A DNA stretch of 29,481 bases, from assembly GCA_933822405.4 (NCBI GenBank), contig CAKOGP040001291.1:1-29481 (forward strand), given 5' to 3'. Position 1 is the first letter of the stretch. Every line of letters starts with the position of its first letter. The stretch comes from Cylindrotheca closterium. Taxonomy: Eukaryota > Bacillariophyta > Bacillariophyceae > Bacillariales > Bacillariaceae. The position numbers and the translations under genes are program-made. This document shows positions 19,965-28,585 of this stretch, one piece after another. The notes under the pieces are model-generated. The model worked only from the letters and a program-made list of their open reading frames with translations. It was not told the origin of the DNA and searched no databases.

Positions 19965-19978
19965 TTGAATCAACAGAA
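19964..19978 (+). promoter_or_regulatory. Primer-binding-site position, complementary to the LTR itself
   Basis: The 15 nt at the LTR edge (ATTGAATCAACAGAA) are the exact reverse complement of 19834-19848 inside the LTR. There is no TGG start as expected for a full-length tRNA 3' end. The place is that of a PBS; its primer is unknown. See findings for the self-priming idea. Confidence 0.45.
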
Positions 19979-20018
19979 AAACAGAATTATCACAAAACGA
20001 ATCTTCGCAGAGTTTTTC

Positions 20019-20342
20019 ATGCGAGAAGAGGAATACATCAAGGAATTGAAACGTATCGAGGAACAGGTCCGGAAACTGAGATTAGACCTGGACAAAGAAA
20101 GAGAAAAGAAAGCACCTGTGGATAGGAGCCCCAAGGACAAGAAACAGAAGTTTCGCCGACAGCAGACAACTTCTGGGAAGCTATCGATCGGAGATCAAGT
20201 GCGGATTGCAAATCCAAACAAAGGGCAAGAATCAGAGGGCGAAGTCACAAGCATTAATCGCATCTCTGGATTCGTCACCGTCCACACACGAACGCAAAGA
20301 ATCAGAAGATTGGCGAAGAACCTAGATAGGTTGGAACCCTAA
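20019..20342 (+). CDS. Accessory ORF upstream of gag
   Basis: 107 residues from the first ATG after the LTR. The N-terminal ~45 residues are a charged coiled-coil-like helix (EEQVRKLRLDLDKEREKK). A basic segment follows, then a small beta-rich domain (SIGDQVRIANPNKGQESEGEV...GFVTVHT), which looks like the SH3/Tudor-like modules seen in small ORFs of diatom copia elements. It ends 23 nt before the gag-type ATG of the next unit. A nucleic-acid or Gag-assembly role is inference. Confidence 0.6.
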   Translation: MREEEYIKELKRIEEQVRKLRLDLDKEREKKAPVDRSPKDKKQKFRRQQTTSGKLSIGDQVRIANPNKGQESEGEVTSINRISGFVTVHTRTQRIRRLAKNLDRLEP

Positions 20343-20365
20343 ATTAGACAAAGAAACCAACCAAG

Positions 20366-20917
20366 ATGATGTGGCGAGGCACCAGATCCGTGACAGTTGA
20401 CAAGCTGGAGGAACTGAGATGCCCCGATCAAAATGGAACAAAGTATGAGTTCGATAAATTCATCGAAACTTTGAGGAACCATGTGACAATATCATGGGGA
20501 AAAGGTGAAGACGTGGGACACGTTTTGAAGCACCAAGAAGAACCAATATTCGCGGGACCGACTCCATTAACGACAGATGAGCTGAAGGACCCAGATTTGG
20601 TGGAGGAATACATCAAGGAATTGAAACGTATCGAGGAACAGGTCCGGAAACTGAGATTAGACCTGGACAAAGAAAGAGAAAAGAAAGCACCTGTGGATAG
20701 GAGCCCCAAGGACAAGAAACAGAAGTTTCGCCGACAGCAGACAACTTCTGGGAAGCTATCGATCGGAGATCAAGTGCGGATTGCAAATCCAAACAAAGGG
20801 CAAGAATCAGAGGGCGAAGTCACAAGCATTAATCGCATCTCTGGATTCGTCACCGTCCACACACGAACGCAAAGAATCAGAAGATTGGCGAAGAACCTAG
20901 ATAGGTTGGAACCCTAA
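20366..20917 (+). CDS. Chimeric Gag-N/accessory ORF, copy 1
   Basis: 183 residues: Gag residues 1-80 (MMWRGTRSV..DPDLVE) fused in frame to the accessory ORF from EYIKEL to its stop. It is created by the tandem duplication junction and lacks the rest of Gag. Probably not functional, though it could in principle interfere with Gag assembly. Confidence 0.5.
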   Translation: MMWRGTRSVTVDKLEELRCPDQNGTKYEFDKFIETLRNHVTISWGKGEDVGHVLKHQEEPIFAGPTPLTTDELKDPDLVEEYIKELKRIEEQVRKLRLDLDKEREKKAPVDRSPKDKKQKFRRQQTTSGKLSIGDQVRIANPNKGQESEGEVTSINRISGFVTVHTRTQRIRRLAKNLDRLEP

Positions 20918-20940
20918 ATTAGACAAAGAAACCAACCAAG

Positions 20941-21492
20941 ATGATGTGGCGAGGCACCAGATCCGTGACAGTTGACAAGCTGGAGGAACTGAGATGCCCC
21001 GATCAAAATGGAACAAAGTATGAGTTCGATAAATTCATCGAAACTTTGAGGAACCATGTGACAATATCATGGGGAAAAGGTGAAGACGTGGGACACGTTT
21101 TGAAGCACCAAGAAGAACCAATATTCGCGGGACCGACTCCATTAACGACAGATGAGCTGAAGGACCCAGATTTGGTGGAGGAATACATCAAGGAATTGAA
21201 ACGTATCGAGGAACAGGTCCGGAAACTGAGATTAGACCTGGACAAAGAAAGAGAAAAGAAAGCACCTGTGGATAGGAGCCCCAAGGACAAGAAACAGAAG
21301 TTTCGCCGACAGCAGACAACTTCTGGGAAGCTATCGATCGGAGATCAAGTGCGGATTGCAAATCCAAACAAAGGGCAAGAATCAGAGGGCGAAGTCACAA
21401 GCATTAATCGCATCTCTGGATTCGTCACCGTCCACACACGAACGCAAAGAATCAGAAGATTGGCGAAGAACCTAGATAGGTTGGAACCCTAA
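20941..21492 (+). CDS. Chimeric Gag-N/accessory ORF, copy 2
   Basis: Identical in sequence to the first chimeric ORF and offset by exactly 575 nt. It starts 23 nt after the previous stop, and the same spacing separates it from full-length gag. Confidence 0.5.
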   Translation: MMWRGTRSVTVDKLEELRCPDQNGTKYEFDKFIETLRNHVTISWGKGEDVGHVLKHQEEPIFAGPTPLTTDELKDPDLVEEYIKELKRIEEQVRKLRLDLDKEREKKAPVDRSPKDKKQKFRRQQTTSGKLSIGDQVRIANPNKGQESEGEVTSINRISGFVTVHTRTQRIRRLAKNLDRLEP

Positions 21493-21515
21493 ATTAGACA
21501 AAGAAACCAACCAAG

Positions 21516-22349
21516 ATGATGTGGCGAGGCACCAGATCCGTGACAGTTGACAAGCTGGAGGAACTGAGATGCCCCGATCAAAATGGAACAAAGTATGAGT
21601 TCGATAAATTCATCGAAACTTTGAGGAACCATGTGACAATATCATGGGGAAAAGGTGAAGACGTGGGACACGTTTTGAAGCACCAAGAAGAACCAATATT
21701 CGCGGGACCGACTCCATTAACGACAGATGAGCTGAAGGACCCAGATTTGGTGGAAATTTTCAACGACGAAAAGGCTGAAAACAAGGCAAGAAAGGCCGTG
21801 TATAAGTCGAATAAGAAGGCCATGTACACGCTGGTCATGGCAAATATTTCAGAGGCAACAAAGACTAAAGTTAAAGCGCGCAACGACTTCACAACAGAAG
21901 ATGAAGCCATGAACCTGTTGTGGCTCATTGGAGTACTGGACGACATCATGACAGGTTTCGAAGAGGGAGTACTGCCTGACGAGGTGGCCATGGACGAGCA
22001 ACTGACCGAGATCACTACGATGAAACAGAAACCCGATGAGTCGAACGAAGCTTTCATCAAGAAGATCACTCGCGAGATCAAGGTCTATGAAAGGCATGGC
22101 GGAGTTTTCCGCTGGGGTGAAAATGAAGAGAAGAAGTTGGAAGCTGCGGTGGCCAACGCAAATGTCGTATACAAGTCAGCAAACGGACAAGATATGGGAG
22201 CGAGTCTCCGAAAGGAGACCATTTGTCAGCAAAAGAAGATCATCAAAGAAAGGATTCTAGCGGCAGCAATCCTAACTCGATCTGACGACACGCGCTTCAA
22301 GTCTTTGATGACCTCGTTGAAGAATGATTTTCTCACCAAGGTTGATTGA
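21516..22349 (+). CDS. Copia Gag, ended early by TGA
   Basis: 277 residues, starting MMWRGTRSVTVDKLEEL and mostly helical and charged, as in copia-type capsid regions. The frame ends at TGA 22347-22349, but the same frame reads on (FPKSV..MKLLDNY) into the zinc knuckle, so the stop falls inside Gag rather than at its natural end. As written, the capsid-like part lacks its nucleocapsid motif. It is likely a nonsense mutation; readthrough is a less likely alternative. Confidence 0.75.
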   Translation: MMWRGTRSVTVDKLEELRCPDQNGTKYEFDKFIETLRNHVTISWGKGEDVGHVLKHQEEPIFAGPTPLTTDELKDPDLVEIFNDEKAENKARKAVYKSNKKAMYTLVMANISEATKTKVKARNDFTTEDEAMNLLWLIGVLDDIMTGFEEGVLPDEVAMDEQLTEITTMKQKPDESNEAFIKKITREIKVYERHGGVFRWGENEEKKLEAAVANANVVYKSANGQDMGASLRKETICQQKKIIKERILAAAILTRSDDTRFKSLMTSLKNDFLTKVD

Positions 22350-23405
22350 TTCCCCAAGAGTGTGGCGTCCACTATGAAGCTACTGGACAACTACATCAGT
22401 CCGTCTCACACACAAGGATCTCCAAGACCACAGCCACGGCCACGTGGCGGAGCGAGGCGATCCACATCTGTGGCGTTCTTGCAGACATCTGGAAACGACC
22501 AAATCCTATTTGCTCGTGGTACCAACAATTCGTTCTTCCCGACCACCACATGCCACCTGTGCAAACTCAAAGGACACTACAAGAGTCACTGCCCAATAGC
22601 TATCGACGCTGACGGAACCAAGATCTCACAAGAAGCTTCTGCAACTTCTGGACAGGAGGTAAGTTCCACACGACATCCGAATAGCATCGGCGTGCTTCTG
22701 AATAGCATGAGTGATACTTACATTAATCCACTATGGATACTCCTCGACAGTGAGTCCACGGACAACATTTTTCAGAACAAGGAGTTTTTGACGGATGTGA
22801 AACATACTACTAACGGTGAGAGTTTGAGGCTTGTCAGTAATGGGGGCAGCCTCGACACCACACAGAAAGGTCTCCTCGGAAATCTTCCTGTGTGGTTCAA
22901 CCCAAATTGTCTGGCAAACATTTTGTCTTTGGCCCTTGTCACTGAACATTACCGTGTGACAATATACTCTGATATCGACAACGCTCTGCTCGTTCATGTC
23001 TCGGCTGGATACATCATGCGTTTTGTATGCATCCAACCAGGCCTGTACGTGTTTGATGCTTCGGAGATAGATATGTCTAAGTTAAAGAAAGCTTTCTGTT
23101 TCGTAAACACCGTAGCCATGAACAAGCGCTTATTCAAACAGCGCGACATTCGAAAGGCGGACGAAGCTATTACTCTCAACCAAAGGATCAACCATGTTGC
23201 CAAGGACAAATTTGCACGCATTGTGAAAAATAACTGGATCCGGAACTGCCCAGTCACGGTCAACGACGTTGACAGGTCCCATGTAATCTACGGCCCCCCA
23301 ATACCACCCATCAAGGACGAACCAGGTACCAATCTTCGTCACGAGTACCGGACACGGAAGTTATCCCAATCCCAAAGGGCCTATACATGGACCTCAAGAA
23401 TGTGA
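22350..23405 (+). pseudogene. Copia Gag C-terminus, protease and pre-integrase segment
   Basis: In frame with gag after the TGA. The zinc knuckle CHLCKLKGHYKSHC (CX2CX4HX4C) is at 22551-22592. The protease region has WILLDSESTDNIF with the catalytic Asp at about 22746, but Glu replaces the Gly of the usual DSGS/DSGA motif, which may inactivate it. ANILSLALV and a pre-integrase stretch (NNWIRNCPVTVNDVD) follow. The true reading frame changes near 23300-23350, since VIPIPKGLYM is found in the next frame, so the last ~20 codons here are out-of-frame read-on. Confidence 0.75.
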
Positions 23406-24835
23406 CGGTTTGCGCCGACTTCTACTATGTAGACACCGTCGCCGTTTTCCACACAATCTCTCGAAAACTTGACTACCGCACTGTATCTTTCCCTTTGAGC
23501 CGATCCAAAACATCCATAGTGTCCGAGATCGCGGACATGTGCAAAATCTATGAATCCAGGGGTTTCCGTGCTATAGAACTACACGCGGATAATGAATTTA
23601 GCAAGGCTGAACGGGATTTACTTCCCATCCGTCTACGTTGCTGTGGCACAGACGATCATGTTCCCGAGATTGAACGTTCCATACAGACTCAGAAAAATGA
23701 GCACAGAACCATTTGCCAAGCCATGCCATACAAATGCATCCCCCAAATGATGCTGAGAGAATTGATCACACAGTCCAATACTTTTCTTAATGCTTTTGGG
23801 TCCGCGCAACATGAAAGCGGACCCTCCCCACGAAATCTCGTAGACAACCTTCCACACATCGACTACAACAACTTAAAGTACAAATTTGGCGAATATGTCC
23901 AGCTCCACGTCACTGACAGAACTACAAACACCATGAGGAGCCGCACAGTTGACGCCATTGTTTGCGGACCACGCAATATTTCAGGAAGATATAATTTTAT
24001 GTCTCTGGAAACAGGAAAGGAGATCAACGGTCGCGTTGTAGCACGCCTTCCAGTCACCGACGCTGTCATTGCACGAGTTGAAACTTTAGGACGCGAACAA
24101 AACCAGCCGTACCGACACAGCAAAATGCTGACTTATCAATGGCGCCCAGGACGGCCCATTGGCGACGAAGACGTAGTTGTGTTGCCGACCCCCGTTGACA
24201 CCACCATCATTCCAGCACCAATTGTTCAACCTTTGCCTAACCCAGGCCCCAATCCTTTCGCCGTACCAGTTACAGCTGCACCGACAGGAGCGGATGTTGC
24301 ATTACTAGAGGCAGCTCAGGAAGCAGAGGAGACGGAGCAGCACGAAAACGGAAGCCTGGGCGAAGATGAGCAAGAAGCGCCACAGTATGGAAACCAAGGA
24401 GCGGAGGATGGTGGAAATCAAGGAGGAATTATGGAGGGAAATCAAGGAGCGCCATTGGATGAAAATCAAGGAGCGCCATTGGATGAAAATCAAGGAGCGG
24501 AAATTAATGGAAACCAAGGAGCGCCATTGGATGAAAATCAAGGAGTAGAAGCTCATCATGAAGCACATGACGAGAACGATTTTGATAACTTTGACTTAGA
24601 CAACAGCCTGGAGCCGTTGGAGGAGGGTGAAGAAGAAATCGTTTTTGTAGAAGATTCGGACTCTGATACAGAAGACGAAATCAATGACAGAGACACTGAC
24701 AAAGACGAGCTTGATACTCGCAAAGAAGAACGAAGGAGGAGATCACAACATTTGAAGACACACACAGGGGAAACTACGGTTTTGGAAAACGAGAGAGGAA
24801 GAGAACTGAGAAAGGCCAAGGGCTATCATTTTTAC
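23350..24835 (+). pseudogene. Copia integrase and variable linker
   Basis: Frame shared with ATG 23387. CADFYYVD carries the first integrase Asp, IELHADNEF the second, and HVPEIERSI takes the place of the catalytic Glu region, the pattern I associate with diatom copia-type elements. A conserved C-terminal segment (PYRHSKMLTYQWRPGRP) and an acidic, Gln/Gly/Asn-rich spacer follow. The frame breaks at a T run at 24829-24833, where one more T would keep it open into RT. The protein is therefore cut between integrase and RT. Confidence 0.75.
24391..24549 (+). repeat. In-frame 24-nt minisatellite in the integrase-RT spacer
   Basis: Variants of GAAAATCAAGGAGCGCCATT recur about six times and encode (G/E)NQGAPLD-type repeats. 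Unit length is a multiple of three, so copy number can change without breaking the frame. Confidence 0.8.
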
Positions 24836-26622
24836 AGATCCCTTTTGCAGATCTTGAGATCAATCAGAAGAAAGAGTTTTTCAAATTTGCATGGGACAAG
24901 TATCATCTTTCAGGTAAAACAAACCTGCTGGAAACATTCACCACAGGGCTCGTTTTTGCGCAGATGTCCGCAAAACAAGGAATAAAAAGGTATGGGAAGG
25001 AAGCAGAACTCAAACTAATCGAAGAGTTCAAACAACTTATGGAATTTAACGTATTCCATGGGGTAAAGGCTGACAGCCTCACTGCCAAAGAAAAGAAAAT
25101 GTCCGCGAACATGATCAACATAATTGAAGAAAAGGTGAACAGAGGACACACACCAGAGAATCCTATTTTGAGAGCCAGAAGCGTGATGGAGGGAAGAGTA
25201 CAGCGCGGGCTATACTTGAAGGAAGAGACAGCATCTCCAAAGGTATCACTTGACGCTTTCCTGTTGACAAGCATTATCGATGTCATTGAAAACAGAGACA
25301 AGGCGATTACAGACGTAAAGGGAGCGTACTTACACGCCAAAATGAAAGACAAGGTCATTATGAAATCACAGGACCGGAGGTGGATATTTTCTGCAACATT
25401 GACAAAACTCTAAAGGAGTTCGTTGTCGAGGAGAGAGGAAAAAAGGTGTTATACGTTCAGTCGGACAAAGCTTTGTATGGGTGTGTTCAATCTGCTTTGC
25501 TATGGTTTGAGTTGTACTCTGAAACGTTGAAAGACATGGGTTTCACTTTGAACCCATATGATCTATGCGTCGCGAATGGAATTTTTGAGGGTAAACAGTG
25601 CACCATATGCTGGTATGTGGATGACAACAAAATCAGTCACGTAAACCCAAAAGTGGTTGATGACGTGATCAAGAAAATCGAAAGCAAGTTTGGGCCCATG
25701 TCACAGACGAGAGGGGACAAGCATGATTTTTTGGGCATGGAACTCAAGTATAAAAAGGGAAAATTGACCATAGGTTTGAAAAAACATATTCTCAAAGCAA
25801 TAAACACTTTCGATGAAGACATTACTAGGAACGCAGCTTCACCAGCAAAGGGGTACCTATTTGATGTATGGCCAGATGCTCAGAAACTCGATGAGAAGAA
25901 AGCCGACTGTTTTCACAGCGTGGTGCAATCTTTGCTATACGTTTCAAGAAGATGCAGGCTTGATATACAGACTGCCATCGGTTTTTTGTGTACCAGAGTT
26001 GATTCGCCAGATGAAGACGACTGGGCAAAGTTGAAAAGACTATTGCAATACCTCAGAGGAACCATCGATCTAGTTCGAACGTTAGGAGGAGAAGACATCA
26101 ACAGGATGAAATCTTGGGTTGACGTCTCCTATGGTATCCATGACGAATGCAAGAGCCATACTGGCGGATGCACTTCTTTTGGATGGGGGGTCTTACTCAC
26201 AAAATGTCAAAAACAAAAGTTGAATACTAAGAGCCCAACCGAAGCCGAAATTGTCGGAGTGAGTGATTTCTTACCAAATATGATATGGGCTCGAATGTTC
26301 CTAGGCGAACAGGGACATGAACTCATGGAAAATGTTCTATTTCAAGATAACCAGAGCGCGATCAAAATTGAACTAAACGGCAAAATGTCAAGCGGGCAAA
26401 AGACAAAGCACATGGACAATCGTTATTTCTGGATCAAGGATCGTTTGAAGACGGAAGGTATCGAAGTCCAATATTGTCCAAAAGATGTTAGCGGATTTCT
26501 TTACAAAACCCCTACAAGGCAACTTGTTCAGAAAATTCCGAGATGTGGTTTTGGGATACAAACACATTGATTCCCTTTTCCAAACGGAGGAATCATCATC
26601 ACAGGAGTGTTGGAGGTCATGA
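24832..26622 (+). pseudogene. Copia reverse transcriptase and RNase H, frameshifted
   Basis: The frame open at 24964-25413 covers the RT fingers (GIKRYGKEAEL..ITDVKGAYLHA). A one-base loss in an A run near 25364 moves the frame to the one spanning 25380-26570, with LYGCVQSALLWFELY, the RT active site YVDD at 25614-25625 and FLGMELKY. RNase H motifs follow: WVDVSYG, SPTEAEIVGVSDF, QDNQSAI. A one-base gain near 26490 shifts the last part, which then reads ADFFTKPLQGN and ends at 26622 inside the 3' LTR. All catalytic residues seen are conserved, so the damage is recent. Confidence 0.8.
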
Positions 26623-26909
26623 TGAAGGAGAGGACTATGTTAGTGCTGATGATAGTCCGTCCGAAGTGGAGAAGGTGTCTTGGGCCGATGTTGTTCGTAA
26701 GAATCCTGTACAATAGTACCGGAAACCTAGTATGCGGTAAAGCCTGAATCAACGGATGGAGCTTGGGCGTTGCTCTCATTCTGTTGATTCAATCCCAATT
26801 GTAGCACCGATTAAACATCGGCTATAAGTTCAATCTTTATCATTGGTAGAGCTCCTACCGCTTAGGATTAACGATCCAAGCAGTTCTAGTCGTAATTTTG
26901 ATTCTAACA
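26608..26909 (+). repeat. 3' LTR of the copia element
   Basis: 302 bp. Relative to the 5' LTR it has G or C at four sites where that copy has A or T. A short purine run, AGGAG, lies directly before it as a weak polypurine tract. AAAAGT (26910-26915) follows. Confidence 0.95.
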
Positions 26910-26915
26910 AAAAGT

Positions 26916-28010
26916 ATATCGGCACTCCGGGTTACGAATACACGATGCGAATTCAAGTTGGGACTCATTTTGTTACGTAGAAATCGTACTAATTTGAACG
27001 TAGACCAGAATACTGGTCTGGTTTCAGATTTCGCACGGTATACGGTATATTCAAATATGATATCGATGGAACGAACAAATGAAACGAAACGAGACACGAG
27101 AAACCAAGATATTTATGTAAATGTAATACCTCTGGCCTCGCTGTGGATTTTCTCAATAATGGCTCACTGCAAAACCTGTACCAGGCAAGGGTTGGTGGCA
27201 TCGCTTTTGTCAACCCATCATCTATCAACGGAACACGCTGCATGGACGGGGATACCACAAAACTTGCAACAAAACTTGCAACGGTGCGCTCCAGGTCCTT
27301 CTTTTGCACAAGACTCGGCTTCGCATCCAGCACATGCACATTTGCCCACTTTTGCTGGCGTTGTGCAAGGTTGGAATCCTCTTGTTCTGTTGCCAAACAT
27401 ATCAATCAGCCGTGGACGGAAAAGGGCTTTGATTTCCACCACATTATTGGGGACACGATAACTTGCTACTTGATCCTCTTTGTGTTGGCGTCTGTTGAGT
27501 TCTTGTTGATATTATCATGGCCATGATGAAGACAAAGGACCGTCAGGAGCATTATTTTGGCTCTCTTTTGTGAAGAACATGCTGTATGGCATTCCTTCTT
27601 CATCTCCAGTTTCGACAACACTTCTTCATCCCGTGACTCAACAATCAACACTGTTCTGTGATGGCTGGTCCATGAGGCTATCGATGCTTTGATTTGATAC
27701 CGGTCGTTGTTTTGCTTGGATGTCTGTGTTCTCTGCTGAGAAGATCACTGCCAGATGGCCGATATCGTTGTCAAACCGATGACAGTCTGTTTGCAATCTT
27801 GCCTTTTGCAGCGAACCATTGGGTCCAGCAGAGATACAAAAAACTTCTGGTTTAAATCCAAAATTGGATTGAGCCCAGAACACTAGTGGCGGCTTCTGTC
27901 ACGACGAAAATCAGGGATGTTGTGGAGTGGCGATACCGTTGTTCAAGTTTCGCTCCTAGAATGCATGACTTCATAGCCGAAGGCCTCCATAGTATAATAT
28001 AAAACCCCAG
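26916..28010. other. Non-coding flank of the copia insertion with decayed coding traces
   Basis: No intact gene. Several minus-strand frames between 26989 and 28037 run the same way in different phases and may be one old gene broken many times; the Cys-rich part is listed separately. The rest shows no motif that I recognise. Confidence 0.4.
27218..27442 (-). pseudogene. Cys-rich zinc-binding-like fragment
   Basis: 74 residues with GKCACAGCEAESC and GAHRCKFCCKFCGIPVHAAC, a CxxC...HxxC pattern like small zinc-binding domains found near the ends of some transposase proteins. CKFC is doubled by a tandem 12-13-nt duplication (TTGCAAGTTTTG twice). A neighbouring frame continues DGLTKAMPPTLAWYRFC. 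No family name can be given. Confidence 0.3.
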
Positions 28011-28585
28011 TGAGGCAGTGGGATTCCCCCTTTTCATTTTATTTCGTCCCCGCGATATTTAACGCGATTTCCCACAACTAGTTGTGGGAACAGATTTTTG
28101 CCAAAAATTCCCACAACTAGTTGTAGGAATCTTAAAAAATAGTTGTGGGAAATTCCTACAACTAGTTGTGGGAATTTCCCACAACTAGTTGTGGGAATTT
28201 CCGTTGCTCAGATGTCCGTTATTTTTGCCTTAAATGTATCACGAAATATCACGAAAACAATTAGAGTTTTCGGAAACATCATTTGTAGTTGTTTAATTTC
28301 TAGTCAGTACATATCAAACGTTGTTTTGTGCGTAGAACGGACAGTTTTGCGTAGAACTTCCCACAACTACAATTAGAGCTGTTGGAAACTTTAAATTTGT
28401 CTCAGTATATATCCTACGTGGTTTTCTGTGTAGAAATGACAATTTTCCCACAACTGTTGAGGGAATTCCCACAACTAGTTGTGGGAAGCAAAATTGAGTT
28501 GTGGGAAAAATTGAGTTGTGGGAAAAATTGAGCTGTGGGAAAATCTCGCAACTAGGGGAGAAATCCGGGGATTCCCACTGCCTCA
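28011..28585. mobile_element. Palindrome-rich MITE-like element
   Basis: TGAGGCAGTGGGATTCCCC at 28011-28029 is inverted at about 28567-28585 with one or two differences. Inside, TTCCCACAACT and its inverse form five full or nearly full 22-nt palindromes (28069, 28108, 28153, 28176, 28466) plus about six half-sites, clustered near both ends. A diverged ~70-nt direct repeat starting ACAATTAGAG occurs near 28257 and 28370. There is no coding capacity. The outer ends may start CAGT on the left only, so superfamily is unclear. Confidence 0.65.

Larger units (their letters stand above)
20028..21754 (+). repeat. Perfect 575-bp tandem triplication within the copia 5' coding region
   Basis: Sequence repeats with a period of 575 nt from 20028 to 21754, three copies, with no difference that I can see. 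Each unit contains most of the accessory ORF followed by the first ~80 codons of gag. The unit junction joins ..TTGGTGGA to GGAATACATC, with GGA shared. The third copy continues into full-length gag. It is either a real recent duplication or a misassembly. Confidence 0.9.
19657..26915 (+). mobile_element. Ty1/copia LTR retrotransposon (CoDi-like), structurally complete, coding-broken
   Basis: Two 302-bp LTRs (TG..CA) flank accessory ORF, gag, protease, integrase, reverse transcriptase and RNase H in copia order, with integrase before RT. AAAAGT immediately flanks both outer LTR ends (copia usually makes 5 bp; one base may be chance). The LTRs differ by four transitions (~98.7% identical), so insertion was recent. 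One in-frame TGA and four apparent frame changes disable the polyprotein as read here. Confidence 0.93.

Noticed and set aside
28069..28540. CRISPR-like array
   Set aside because: Repeats are palindromic, irregularly spaced, present as half-sites and lie in a eukaryotic MITE; no unique spacers of constant length.
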